Source of the DNA: Anseranas semipalmata
Lineage: Eukaryota > Chordata > Aves > Anseriformes > Anseranatidae
Reading direction: 5' to 3'
NCBI GenBank assembly: GCA_013399115.1
Contig: VXAA01003006.1
Coordinates: forward strand, 550,883-614,882
DNA: 64,000 nucleotides
Part shown: piece by piece, positions 49,801 through 62,938 of the stretch
How positions within the stretch are numbered: the stretch's first letter is position 1
How the letters are laid out: each line of letters starts with the position of its first letter
Notes under the pieces: generated by a model
What the model was told of the DNA's origin: nothing
The model's database searches: none
The model's input: only the letters and a program-made list of their open reading frames with translations
Position numbers and translations under genes: made by a program

Positions 49801-52800
49801 TGGTTTAAACCTAACTCAGCATAAGCCAAGATGCTAGATTTCTTTATGGTCTGCAGCAGTTCTGTTCCTTCTCAGATGAAGAGTGACTGTAGTTGCTTGC
49901 TGTAGGTATTTACGCTATTCATTTACCAACTAACTACTGTCAGCTGAATGGTGGGAGTTCATAAAGGCTTGTGCACTGGAGAAGAGTAATAAAAGGAGAA
50001 GGAAATAGTTCTTTGCATTTGTGTGTGTATATATAGCAAGAATTTTTAGATGCTGCTTTCTTATGCTGCAGTAAAAGAGGCAGCTAACTTCTGAAATGCT
50101 GCTTTTAGTTTCTCCTGCAGCAGACTGGGAGAGGCTGCCTTGGATCTGTCTACAGTTCTGATGTTTTCTTTTGTCTTCTTACACTGCTTTTCTTCACAGA
50201 TCTAAGTGACTTGGATTGTGTCGCAGTATTAGCAGGCTAGGATTTTAGATACTCTTACTTCAGTGCCTTGATCATAAGACTCTGTTCTGCCAAGCTTCAT
50301 TTTCAATGTAAAATGTGTTTGGATTTCTTGTTGTTCTTATTGCCAAACCTGGCTTTCCTCCACTGCATGCTGATTCTGGCTTGTTACTGCAGATTGTTCA
50401 GAAGAGTTGGGCTAAGCACACTTATTTGTTACTCTTGGAATGATATTGACCTCTGAGTTGTCCCATTTATTATTGTAGGGTTGTTCATCAGGACTGGACT
50501 CGTGTATTTGCTTTTCAATTTTCTTTGGAAAGAAGATGAGGAGGGGATCTGCTAACAAGAGAGGAAAAAAAGAAAACTTTTTCAAAAAAAAAAAACAAAA
50601 CTGTCTGAATTTCCAGACAACCTTAAGAAATAATGTAAGATAGGCAACTCATGTCTTGACCTTAATGTTGTCTCTCCTTTATGTCTCTTGGCTCTTTAGT
50701 GACAGTGCAAAGGATACTGGCTATGGCTTGTAAATTCTCAGCATGTTCTTAGGATAAATTCTCTCTCTCCACTCATCACTCTGTTTCGGGTTGCTTTTTT
50801 CTAGTAAGCCATGATGTGCATTATGCTCTGTGAACGTCAGATTTGCTTCAGTCAGGTAGGGCAACATATTAAGCTCAAGCTTCCAAAACAGCCCTGAATT
50901 TTGATTGCCACACAGTCTGAAATGAAGGTTCCCCAGCTGCGGGCAGTGAAAAGCCAGGCAGTTGCCCACCAGGAACTACCAATGCTGAGATCTAGGCCTG
51001 AAGTTAAGGGCTGTAAACTTGTGGCAGCTTTGGAAAAATCACTTTTTGGAACTCAGTTCTGCTCTCGCTGCAGAGAGTGAAGTAAACCTGGGCTACTGTT
51101 AAAGCTTTATTTTAAGACAGTGGTGAATCCAGCAATTGAGCGGCCCAAAACTGGAGGAAAGCCGATGCCAATTCTCCGGGCCGGTTGTGCAGGCTCCCTG
51201 TGGACAGACCTTCCGCAGGGCTGGTCCCCTCCTCTGCAGGGCTGGTGGGAGGCTCTGCCCGCTCCTACAGCGGGTCCCTGGCCTCAAGGTCTCTGCTCTG
51301 TGCTGGGGCTGCTCCAGAGGCCCTTGGGCCCTTGCTGGACACTTGCTTGTTGGGGAGCTGTAGTGTCAGCATGTGCTGGGGACTCAGGGCAGCTTTTCCA
51401 AACAGGGGAGGGTGGCAGGTTGAGGCACAGCAGCGTTCTAGCAACAAGCTTCTGGGTAAGGTTGTGTCCTTCTCAAAGAGATGTTGGGGAGACTCAGGGA
51501 TAATAGTTCTACATGTTGAGTTTGATCTCAGCCATTTTTCACAGATTTGTCTTGTGAGTCTTCTGCTTGCTTGACTCTTGAGGAGTCTTAACTTATAACT
51601 GGAACAGAGGAAGCATCCCTCTTGGTCACTTTAAGTGAAGAGCTTCTGCTTAGCTTGCTCCTGGGTTAGGGTGGTCACTGTGGGCAAAGGTCTGTTCCAG
51701 TAACATGATGCAGGGCATGAGAAGTCTTAGCATTCTGCACTTCTGTTGCCACTCATGAGATCACATTGTCAGAAAATTCTTCGAACTAGCAATGTCTTCA
51801 TGTTTTCTCTTTGTTTTCTGAAAAGCCTCCCTTTCTATGCTCCCTACTGCTCCCTCCCAAGAAAACCCTACCTTTCTCCTCCCTGTGAAATGGTGCCTTC
51901 TGGGCAGCCCACACAGACATTCCTGGTAACAGCTACGCTTCCCCATCCCTTTGGCTTAGTCTGGTAATTGGATTCATTTAATCTTCTTTTGTCGTCATTC
52001 TTTTTTTTTTTTTTTTTTTTACTGAATCCCAGTTCTCTTCAGAACAGATTTGAAAGCTAGGCAGGGATCAGAGGCTGCCAGCAGATACGGAATGAACTGG
52101 GCAAAGGAACCGGGAGTGACAGGGAAATGATGCGCCCTGTAAGGGAAAGGAGCTAGGGACAAAAAACAAGGGGAAAATCCAGACTGAAAATGGGCTGTGC
52201 TTTCTTACTCACAACAAACGGTGTGTTGGTAGAACCCTGAGGAAGGCAGACGATTTATATCCTGGTGGGGCTGGAGTCCAGAGAAAGAAGCAGCAAAAAC
52301 ATTAATACATTCAGAACTGACCGAAATCCCAGAGCTCCAGATCCATCCTGAAAGTGCTAAGAGTAAGAAGGGACATCAAGTCTGTATTTAGAGACATCTG
52401 TCTGTGGCGTGCTTTTAGCATTCATTGCAAGGCTTGATTAATCGATTTGCTGGAACTATTCCACACTTCAGTAGAGTTGAAATTCTATTTTCTGAGCCGC
52501 AGTTAATTGAGGCTTTCAGTTACCTGAAGGATGAATATCTCCTCAGAGTTATGACTTCAGCGCGTAAGTACTGCTAAGACTTTGCTGCATAAATCTTTAA
52601 ACACTAATGAACTAATGTCTTGGGGCCAAATCCAGTGCTAGTGTTCTGTAAATCTTTACTCCCAATGGTTTGTGTGAGATTTATATGAAAACATTGAAGA
52701 CAGATTTGCAGCACATTAATGTTGTCCCTGGTTACAAAGGCATGCTGATTTGGCGCTTACTGACAGGGGAAAATGTAAAATAAGAGAGGGAGAATTACAT

Positions 52801-53918
52801 TTAAAAAGGTATTGCCCAAAATGCAGTTACTTTTATCTAAATGCTGTTTGGGTAAGAAGGGTCTGAAGAAGGAGCACATCATAAGCAGAAGAGCTTACGG
52901 TGAGGGAGTGGCAGGTACCATCTATTTCAGAGTCGTCTGATGCTCACAGTTCTCTCATTTGGAAAGACTGAAGCATCCTGCTACATATGTGCCTTCTTTG
53001 TCTGCAGTTACTCTTTCAAATTAAAAAGTAATTATGACATATAACACATATAGATGTATCTAAGGCATTCCTTAGAAATATGAACATACATGTTGTAAAA
53101 CTAAACCTTACTAGTAAACACTTAAGATATGAATTCTTAAAATAACACTGTGCCCTACTTTTTTTAACTGGCTACTGCAGAAACAAGTGGGTATTAAGAA
53201 TAAGGAACTTATTGCAGCAGTTAAAATTCACCTGTGGTGAATTAAGCAGCTGCCAGAATTAATAGCCTAAGGCCCTCACTAATCAGAAGAATTGTCTCAT
53301 GGAAGTTTTTGTTTGTGTTTTTTCTTTTATTAGCATTTCAGAGTTAATTCAGAGTACCTTGACTGTGTCTCATTATAACCGTCCAGAGGCTGTGAGTCTA
53401 AATAATTCTGCTGGAGTAGAGGGAAGAGAGATAGTCAGGGAGAGACCTTCTGAAGCATGGTTTGGCTTGGTAGCAGGGAAACGGGCAGAAAGCCACTGCA
53501 AAGGAGAGCCTTGGGGAAAAAAAATGAACCAGACAGCGCTCGAGAGTTTAGTCAGGCATGAATATGACAGGCAGTGATGCCTCCCCTGCAGTGCTCCTGC
53601 ATGACAAATCTGCCATTCTCTCTTGGTCTCCCCTCAGCCCATTTTCTGATCACTTGCCTCTTGTCTGTCTGGGCTACTCAGCTGCAAAACTGGAAGTGTG
53701 CATGGAAGTGTTCCTCTTGCATAGAAGGGTCTTGCATGTGAAGCAGGGCAGTCTGGGATTTATATCCTGTCTCCTGACTTGGCCTGGTGTATCAGGTTTA
53801 TCTGCATCTTATTCAGCCTAAGGGATGATGAATATCCCATTTGGAGTTGATATTCTAAAATGTGAAAGTATAATCTTAGTTCTGTTACAATATTCTTTTC
53901 TTGCAGCCATAAACCAGA

Positions 53919-54030
53919 GTTACAGAATCATTTAGGTTGGAAAAGATGTCCAAGATCATCCAGTCCAACCTATAACCTAACACTACGAAGTCCACCATTA
54001 AACCATGAGTCCTGCCCTCATCTTCTGAAA
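53919..54030 (-). mobile_element. CR1 LINE 3'-end fragment (minus orientation)
   Basis: The plus strand reads cagaatcatttaggttggaa, then agatcatccagtccaacc and caccattaaaccatgagtcc. This is the reverse complement of the CR1 3' terminal region, a short 5'-truncated copy typical of bird genomes. It is better preserved than the 18-20 kb relic and is therefore probably younger. Confidence 0.8.
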
Positions 54031-57000
54031 CAGATGTCTGTAGAGAAGCACAGCCCTTCATAGTCTTCCCCCTGCTGGGCCTGTCCTTGTTTGCTGTAGG
54101 TGGCCCCTGTGCTCTCACCAGCGTTACCTGTGCAGGCAGCGCCAGTCGGGGCAGGGACTGAGTGTCCCTCCGAGGCCCAGACATAGTTTCCACAGACTTG
54201 CCATCTTTCTTGTAACCCTGTTAGCAAGTTGGAAAAGAAGGTCCTACTGGAGAAAGGGGGAAAATTTCTGAGCTGGCCTAGCTGTCTTACTAATAACATT
54301 GTGTTTTGAGGAACTACTTCTCTAGCTGCTTGAAATATAATTTGCTGATGATGGAAGGTGTTTCCATAGCCTTGAAATTAGAAGCCCCCTATTCTCCACA
54401 AAACACCACAGTGTGAGCAGCAGCAGCAGTACCAGCATTTCTATCCACGTGCAGTGGCCATGACTTGTTTGCTCTCTGCTGAGACTATTGCAGAGGTGGC
54501 ATCTGTGTTTCTGGTTTTCTGGAAGCTGCTGCCCATCCCACTGTAGCTACCTCACTGATGAATGCCTTTCGTTTCCCTCAGGGGACTGAATAGCTATCAT
54601 ATGCTCAGAGCTTTTTGGTCTGTATTACTGTCACTCCATTAAAAGTCTTGTATCACCAAGATCAATTATCTATTTGAAGCTTTTCATAAATCCGCATCTC
54701 TTACTGAATCCAGTCTTGGCCTTCTGTCTGAATGCTTCTCCCACTAATGTCCTGCAACTACTTTTCTGCGTGGTCCTTGGGCATTAATTGCTGTCCAATA
54801 AAACAACACTTGTCTCCCTCATTTCCCTTTTAAGACCTTCTTTTGCTGTATTGTCTGCCAAATATCAGCCAGTTTGGTATCACTGGGAGACAAGATACTT
54901 GGGAATGGCTGCAATGTTAATTATTGTAAATGCTCAAGTGACTTGAGTGACTTGTAACCATTACACTGTGCTGTCCCCAGCTTGTGCAAGGATGGGATGT
55001 AGCTTGTATTCTCCCAGGGTATCGTTCATTCCCTTCTATGTCTTACTGTGTAATTTTTGTCTTATTTTGAATTAAATATTTTACATGAGGAGCTGTGTTG
55101 ATTTACGGACTTGCTTAGTGCCCAGCACAACAGAACCAGAATATATTTGGGCTGCCACAGTTCAGCATCTGCTCTGTCTAGGGATGCTTTTAACCAGCAG
55201 GCAGCCTGTGAGGGCTGTCCTTCAACCGCATCAGAATGAAGTTCCCATCAAGCTTTGGCTGACTGGACACCTGACAACAGATGGCAAGCGCTGAGACAGT
55301 ATCGGCACATTGAAACTTGACTTCTTGCAGTTATGGTGAAAGGCTTAAGATTCAAAAGAAATCAACTTTTTTTTTGACTGTAATTTGGTTGTTGTAATGG
55401 GTTCATTTGTATTGTAGGGGTTGTCCTGGACAAGGTTTAGATTCAGTTATTAGCCATGAACTTCCAGAGTTGGGACTAGATATTTTGCAAAGTTTAAGAA
55501 AGAAGTAGAGGATAAGTAGATGATTATTATGTGGTCCATAAAACGAGGAAAGAGAAATCTTCATTGCATGGGGGAAATAACGTGGGGTGGAAGAGGACAA
55601 GGCTTGTTGGCTGTATTTGTGTGAGTCTTTGGCTTTGGTGGGCAGGCATAAGGCAACAGAAATAATTGGTGGCGGGATGCTTGGAAGAAGGGAGGGACTG
55701 AGAGGGAATGACCTTCTGCGCGTTTGGATGACTTCTTTTGTTAAAGATCCAACTTTGTAAAGAGATCTCCAAAATTACAAAGAAAACCTTACAGATAGTA
55801 CTGCATGCTGTGAATGCTTGCAGCTATCAGAGTTCAATACATTTCACATAAAGCTATAGAGGGAAGTGTAAGGAGTAAGCAGCACAATTGGAATAACTTA
55901 GACTTATTGAAAAGAGAGGAAAATCATACAACAGTTGGCAGTTTAGTAAAAACTTTACAATCATTTTCTTCCCTGGAGAATGGCAGTTCCATATTTCCTT
56001 AGTGCCTCGCCTAGCAATAGGTATGACTTCTAAGGTCTCTGCATCTTTTGATGTCTGTCTCTTCAGATATAAAAAAGTCTCCCTTTCTGCTGTAGCTGTA
56101 TAATCCCTGTTCTGACAAAAGATACCGATAGTCTGTTTCACCCTTACTGCTTTCCCTTACTCCATTGCCTCTTACTATTGGTTTGCTCTTGCAACTGTAT
56201 GAGAATGGAGGAACGATGTAAAGATTCAAACTCCTAAGTTTATCAACTGTGCTGGAAAACTAGCAAAGTAATATTACATTGATAAACTCTCTTTCTCCTC
56301 AGAGAGAAAGTTTGCAGTGCCCTTACACATCAGCTTCTTGTGGACTGTGTGGAGATATACCCCCTGCACATTTCCTATGTGACACCTCCACAGCTGTCCT
56401 GCAGTGGCTCTTGTGACTGGACTGTTAGGAGACATGAAGGAATTCCTAGCGACTCCTTAGTCTTTCACCCACAAGTTCACAATGTGCTGCTGACCCAAAT
56501 CTGTAGCGTTTGATGATAGTTCAGTGTCCTATGTAGAATGGATTGTGCCATCAGGAAGTGAGTCTTTCTTCAAGCATCTGCATCATATCAACTGCCAAGA
56601 CTTTGGTTGTTTGGGGGTCCACTTAGGAGAGGAGTGAATAGGTCATGGACACAGCTCTGTCCAGTGAATGTTCTCTTCATCTTCTCTATGTTTGTTACTC
56701 TAATTCCATTTTCTTTATGAACATTTGTCTTTGCTCGTCTCCTATCAGTTTGTCATGCTGCATATTAATATTTTGTTCAGAGAGGCACACTGCTTGCAGA
56801 GCAGGGCAGGAACAATCTATTTTCAGTCGGAATTGGAATGACTGCACATACTACACAGGGTAGTCCTTTCTTAGCACCTTGTACCTTGGGGTTGACAAGT
56901 GCAGAGCAAAGAAGTTAAATAGTGCTTGATGAAGAGTCAAGAGAAACTCAGCTTGAAAGAGTAAGTTTCTAAAAACCGAAAGATGTCAAATTCACACTGC

Positions 57001-57795
57001 AGTGTAAATCTGTCAGTCTTCAGTAAAATTATGCCTAAACAGCTTGTGCCAGTGAATGTAGCATGGCAGAGCAATACTTAGGACCTTGTAAATCTCTACA
57101 AAAAGTGTAGAAACTAATTGTGTCAAAATTGTTCAGATAAGCAAATTATATCCTTTCAAAAACCTCTTCACCAAGTTTCTTCCTGTAGAGACAAATAGAG
57201 TTCGTTCTCATTTCCTATTTTTCATGACTAACCACCTCTCTCTATGCTCAGCTGTTCCTGTTTATTCTCGTCCTTTGTGCTTTGCTGTCCTGAAGTCAAA
57301 TCTGAATGGATTTCAGTGGCTCTCTTGTCCTTTTTGACTTGGTACTGGGCAGTCTGAGAGCATAAGAAATTATTCTCCAGATCCCAGATATGATGCATGA
57401 ATTCTTTAACAGGAAGAAATAAGAAGAAATAACAGTTCAGCTGAATGGATGCAAGGTGCAGTATGGGAAAGTGTAAAACCTCTGAAACTTTCTCTTCCAG
57501 TTTCCTTTCTTTAGCTTCCATCAAAGCTTAGTCTTTCAGTACAATAAACTTTTGGGGCATGGGGACTGTAGGAGACAGCTGGAAGGGCTCAGGTTTCCAA
57601 TGCTCTGTTGCATTGAAAATTGCATATTAGAGGCAAAAAAAGTGGGGGACAGTGCTGTTTCTCGAAAAAAGCAAGAAGGTGATGTATGCTCCTTTTGAGA
57701 TGCCTGTATTTTTCTACTGTTTACATCCGGAAGCTCTTTGGTAGCCTCACTCCTGGCAAAGTCCTTAAACCTTTCAGCTCCCTCCTTGCCACCAG
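54031..57795. other. Non-coding stretch upstream of the TMEM229B coding exon
   Basis: Nothing was recognised beyond short chance frames. The distal part, next to 57.8 kb, leads into the candidate exon described separately. Confidence 0.5.
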
Positions 57796-57873
57796 ATGGA
57801 ATACCAGCTGCATCCCAGTCCGCAGGCAGAGCAGCAGACAATTGTCCAGGTCCATTCTGAGACTTACAGCCTG
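57796..57873 (+). other. Candidate upstream coding exon joining in frame to TMEM229B
   Basis: A pyrimidine-rich run ends in ccaccag at 57795 and is followed directly by ATG. The frame reads MEYQLHPSPQAEQQTIVQV and seven more residues up to a good donor, ctg|gtaagg, with GT at 57874-57875. The segment is 78 bases (26 codons) and ends in phase 0. Splicing to the acceptor at 58040 would cross the 27-base leader of the TMEM229B exon without a stop and enter the TMEM229B frame, adding 35 residues. The implied intron is 167 bp. The exon could instead start further left as 5' UTR, but the same frame is closed by TAA about 25 bases before the ATG. I know of no described TMEM229B isoform with this extension. 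It may be chance or a lineage-specific exon. Confidence 0.25.
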
Positions 57874-58016
57874 GTAAGGTGCCACCTTTCCTCAGGGCTG
57901 TAGTGAAAATGAGACAGTTTAAAATTCACTTTTTTTCAGAATGTGCCCTTTTGTGGATGTTGCACATTTGTGCATGTTGCAATTTGGGTGATAAGGACTT
58001 GTGACTTCCTCATTGA

Positions 58017-58571
<555 letters not shown>

Positions 58572-58675
58572 ACGGTGACTCAGAACCACACTTAGCAATC
58601 TGAGAGAGCCCAGACCTCTGCCACAGACTGTTGGCTCTGGCTTTGAGGTACTGCTCCTTGCTGTATGATAAGATT

Positions 58676-58681
58676 AATAAA
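58676..58681 (+). terminator. TMEM229B: Proximal poly(A) signal AATAAA of TMEM229B
   Basis: A canonical hexamer lies 105 bases after the stop codon. A G/T-rich element follows at about 58696-58710. Use of this site would give a very short 3' UTR. Confidence 0.5.
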
Positions 58682-61600
58682 CCCCATTTTTCTAATGGGG
58701 GTGTGCATGGGATATACCGGAAAAAATGGAACCAATAGATTTTCTATGGATTTTACTCTTTGAGCTCCGAGGACCAATATCAGTTACTTGTTAGGTCATT
58801 TCTGATTTTAACTTATTACAGACAAAAGCAGTCCTTTTGCTTACACTTTTATGTGGAGAAAGAAAGAAAAAAAACGCTATGGTGGAAATGCATTCAAAAA
58901 GGAAAAACGTAATTAGTGGATGGACATGGACATGCCAGCTAAGTTAGTGATTGGCTTACTCCATTAGGCAATATTCAGGTGCTTGCTTGCAACCAATACC
59001 TCCCGTGGGACCTGAGATGCTGCAGGAATGAGGAAAATCCATCTGCTGTTGAGAGGAACGTAAGACTGGCAGTCTGCTGGGGAGGTAGATGGTGTTCCCC
59101 TCTTGAGGTCCCATTGGCCTCCCCCAAGGTTCTTTGTTGCACCACAATATAATCTGGTGCTGGACATCTTGCTGAATTTATACAAATCTTGTACTTCTTG
59201 AAATCTCAGTCCTGATACTCACTAGAATTTTTTTTATTTCTTTTTTTTTTTTTAAATAAAAGCCTTTTTTTGCCGAGTGAATTTTACCATAATCTGTGCA
59301 ATCTGAATCTTGGCAAAAGGCACAAGAACTAGCGTAAGTCTTCCCATCTCCTCTGTCTCCCCAAAGCAGAACTTGTCTGAAGGGCTGCTGCAGATTCCAG
59401 CTCCCATCTAACCACGCAAACCTTGTAGAGACTACACATGCCACAAGAGTTTTCTGCCTGCCTTCCCAGGGATTCCTCTATTTCTGATGATGTTGATGAC
59501 TTAGTCTGGCTGCAACCCATTGTACTTGACCAAAGGTCAAAATCGTCATGTGGCTAAAGCAGTATCCAGGATTCAGTGCTCTGGCACTGAATGTCACCTT
59601 CCTTCAGCACTGGAAGGTCCTGGCCCAGTTCTGCCCAGTGTTCTCCTCAGTGTTTCAAGAGGATTTGCTTTTCCTTCCCGAATTCTATTTTAAGTAACCA
59701 CAGCAAACCTTTCTCATGGCAGTAACTGGAGGCAGCAAGAGATGTGCCATGCTGACTGATATAGGGAGGCACATTATTTTAAAAAACAAACAAACAAAAC
59801 CCTCCTTGAAGAGCACTTCTTCATGCTCTGAGTGAAGTTTTGGGTTCCGGTGTGAGAGCAGCAGCAGGGAGCTGGAGGTGCAGGGAGTGCTGTGGCTCCC
59901 TTTCAGAGCTACCCGCACAGGGGGCAGCTTGAAATTTAACCTATTGGGAACATTTGTAGAGTATGGGAAAGCTGTAATGCAGAGAAAGGTGCTTGATACT
60001 GGCAGCCACAGGTTAAATAATTTGCTTTGGTAAGCCTGTGCTGTCAGAGTCAGCTATGAACATGGAGTTTCCATTTGTCAGATGTATCTCACTCCTGACA
60101 GCTTTGTGAGGCAGGTTTGCTGTAATTGCCCCGTAGGGCCAGATTAATTTTGGGTTTTCTTTCACCATAGTCAACTGAGCTGCAGTAGGGATGAATTTGG
60201 CTTGAAATGCAAATGTGTTTGTGTGGTTGTAGGGTTCCACTCTTGTGCTGGAAATGGACAGGTTATTTCTGTGTTGGTCCTCTCTCTCAGAGGGAGTGCT
60301 CAGCTGTGTAGCTGCTCCTTGCCCTGGGGCATCCATTCCTGAGGGGAAAAGCACTTCTGTCCCTGTGAGGGGAATTATGTGTTGGTTCTGCTCTTAGGAA
60401 GGCAGTGTTAATCCTTTTTGTGTCACACAGGGTGCAATTATTTTATTCCTTTCCTCCCCCTTCTCACATGACATCCGTTGCTGGCAATGGACACATGAAA
60501 ACAGTGGCATCAAGGAGTTAATCAAATCTGCCCTGGGGTATGCAGTGTCTCCTGAAGCACTCAGGATAGTTAGGTGGGTATTTAGAGTTCCCTTTTTATA
60601 GATCATTAAATTAAAAGAGAACAAACACTGAACAGATTTTTTTTTTCTTCTTGCTGTGATGCCAGTACTATGAAACCAGAGAAACAGTGTGTTGTTTGTC
60701 AGCCTTGATGGTCTCAGGTGTGTAGACCAAGGCAAAATAGTCACCTGACATTGTACAGGAGGCAAAAAAAGAGATGAGATTTGTATGTAGATGAGCTCTG
60801 CTGAATCAGAACAAGAACTGCAAGGTGCAGGTAAGAGTTGGGATCACCCCGTTTTGGCCCTGGTTCTGTCAGGGTCACTAAACACAGTATCTAAAGCCAG
60901 GCTGTCCTCTCGCAGCATAGCTTAGCTGTAACGTGATGCTGCTTCCTACGCCACCCCTGCATCATCTGAAGCCCTCGGCTTCATAGAAACATCCTTAGGA
61001 TCCCTGCTTTCTCCTTAGCTGTTATAAAACTGTTAAGGTTAAAAGGAGTTAGCAATATCGTTTGGTGACTCTATGCCAGCTGCAGATGGGACTAAAGGAG
61101 GAGGAGTTCACAGAGCTAACCTGGTTACACAGCCATGTGTTGTGACTGTAGAAGCTCCCCACTAGATGACATGGTTCTTGCACAGTGATATAATATTTAG
61201 GTGTTCAGACTATGGGGGGGTTTCCCAGCAGCAGCTATCTTATTCCATTATCCTTATTGCCTATGCCATTGTAACAACTATTTTAGTTTGCTTCCCCGTA
61301 ATGCCTGTTAAACCACCCAGATATTGCGTCCTCATAGAGTTGTAGTTTACACCCAGAAGTGCACTTTACTTGCAGCTTGCACACCAGAAACAGAAAGGGA
61401 CCCAACAAATTCTTAAATCAATTCAAATAATTCCCTGGACAGCTCATGTTATCACAGGGTTTGCTTTAATACCATGTACTTAATCCAGCAGGGTTAGCTA
61501 TGCTTCTCCTTTCTGAGCAATGTGGCTTTGTCTCTTCTGCAAAATCTCCCCTTTTAATACATGTGATGCTTCTTATAACGTCTCACAGGAGAAGTGCCCA

Positions 61601-61856
61601 GAGCATGTTATTGGGTGGCAGCTCGGCATGAGCTCAGGAGCTGGACTGAAGTTGTAGAGACATTCACATTATGAAGAAAAAAAAAAACGCACAAGGCCTA
61701 ACCATTTGTTTGTACGTGTATCTTCCTCAGCAGATTAAAGTTGCCTGTTTTGAGTTCACCAGCAATAAAAACAAAACAAAACAAAAAACTTGTGATTTAT
61801 CCACCTTGTCCTAACTCCGCAGCAAGAAGGAGAAAGTGGCCCATTGCTGCTTTTTT

Positions 61857-61878
61857 GGGGAGGGTGGTGGGTGGTGGG
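61857..61878 (+). other. G-quadruplex motif in the probable TMEM229B 3' UTR
   Basis: Four runs of at least three G are separated by loops of A, TGGT and TGGT, a full match to the G3+N1-7 rule. It is on the transcribed sense strand if the 3' UTR reaches this far, so it could fold in RNA as well as DNA. Confidence 0.6.
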
Positions 61879-62175
61879 ATATGGGCTCCAGTTACTCTGA
61901 GGTTCCACTTTTGCCTCCCTTGTCTCGCTTATCTCGCAGACTGTCCACCCTAAAGGATGTCAAAGTACTAGCTAAAATACAGTCCGGTGTCCTCGGCACA
62001 AGGGGCAGTTCAAGCATTGTTGCGATGTCTGTGCATATTCCAGTGATCTTGCCAGAGGGAAATGGTTGATTCCAAGCAGGGCTCGACTGCATGTTGGCCT
62101 TTGGTGTTATAACTGAGAGAAATGTGTACATATGTACTAGGTGTTATTATGCCTTTGGTCTGAATGCATTTTGTA

Positions 62176-62181
62176 ATTAAA
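62176..62181 (+). terminator. TMEM229B: Candidate distal poly(A) signal ATTAAA of TMEM229B
   Basis: The hexamer lies in an AT-rich segment (ttgtaattaaagcagaataa). It is the last good signal before the sequence changes character near 62.3 kb. Use as the distal TMEM229B end is inferred from the usual long 3' UTR of the gene. Confidence 0.3.
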
Positions 62182-62200
62182 GCAGAATAATCTAATCAAC

Positions 62201-62938
62201 GTTTTGCTTGACTAGTCCTGTGATTATAAAAGGTAAAAAATGACTGAAGGACTTGAGCTGCTTGGAGAATTAGGAAGCTGGTGGCTGAAGTCCTCCTGAG
62301 GTCAATAGTGTTCTGCTGTTGACTAATTTTCTGAAACCTGCACACACAGAAAGGGGATTTCTTCGTTCACAGGAACTTCTGCCCTTTAGGTACTATGAAT
62401 AAAACATGAGCCACCACTAAGATGTGAACTGAAACCAAACATTCTTCCATTTTAGTTTGTCCTGGGCCCTGAATACCTGCGCTATGTCCTGTATTCACGG
62501 GCAAGTCTTGCAGACCCGAGTTCTTTGCTTCAGTCTTTCTGCCTGCAAACTGCAGCTGAACCACCGGACAAGGAAGCTGCTCTCTCTTCCCCTTCCTTCC
62601 TGCACATCTGCAGCTACCACATCCCTTTGCCATTCACCCCGTGTTGCAGAAGGAAATCTCTCTTCTGGTGCATCCCCTGCTAAATCAGGAGCCGTTCCCA
62701 CCATGCACCCCCCTCACCCAGCTGCTTTGGCACCCACTAACAGAGACCTCAGGAGTGCTGTCCCTGTTTGGCAAATGGTCTCTGCTTGCACCTGCCTTCC
62801 CCCACTCCCGTTGGGGTGTCCACAGCCTGCCCCAGGGAGGTGACTGGCCCTTCCTTCCACCGCCAGCCTGGGGAATGGAGCAAGCCCTTCTGCTGCTGGC
62901 AGGGCTCGGCACCACTCCAGGTTTTAAGCTAACCGAGG
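62201..62938. other. Non-coding 3' flank of TMEM229B
   Basis: No exon was recognised. The segment becomes more GC-rich from about 62460 onward. The 128-codon plus frame at 62457-62843 has no recognisable domain. Confidence 0.45.

Larger units (their letters stand above)
35011..53918. other. Long non-coding stretch, probably TMEM229B intron or upstream region
   Basis: About 19 kb contain no recognisable exon. The listed SINE relics, the G-quadruplex motif, the inverted repeat and homopolymers are the only structures seen. Two AT-rich blocks with TAATTA cores or even base composition, 42010-42190 and 52400-52760, look like possible conserved non-coding elements but cannot be tested here. Confidence 0.5.
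58572..62200 (+). other. TMEM229B: Probable 3' UTR of TMEM229B with several poly(A) signals
   Basis: No convincing reading frame occurs in this stretch. Canonical signals on the sense strand are AATAAA at 58676-58681, 59255-59260 and 61764-61769, and ATTAAA at 62176-62181. The first is followed after about 15-30 bases by a GT-rich stretch (ggggtgtgcatggg), as expected for a working cleavage site. As I recall, mammalian TMEM229B transcripts have a long 3' UTR, which fits a distal end near 62.2 kb. The true end cannot be fixed without transcript data. Short A- and T-rich simple repeats lie at about 59228-59253 and 61773-61788. Confidence 0.5.
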
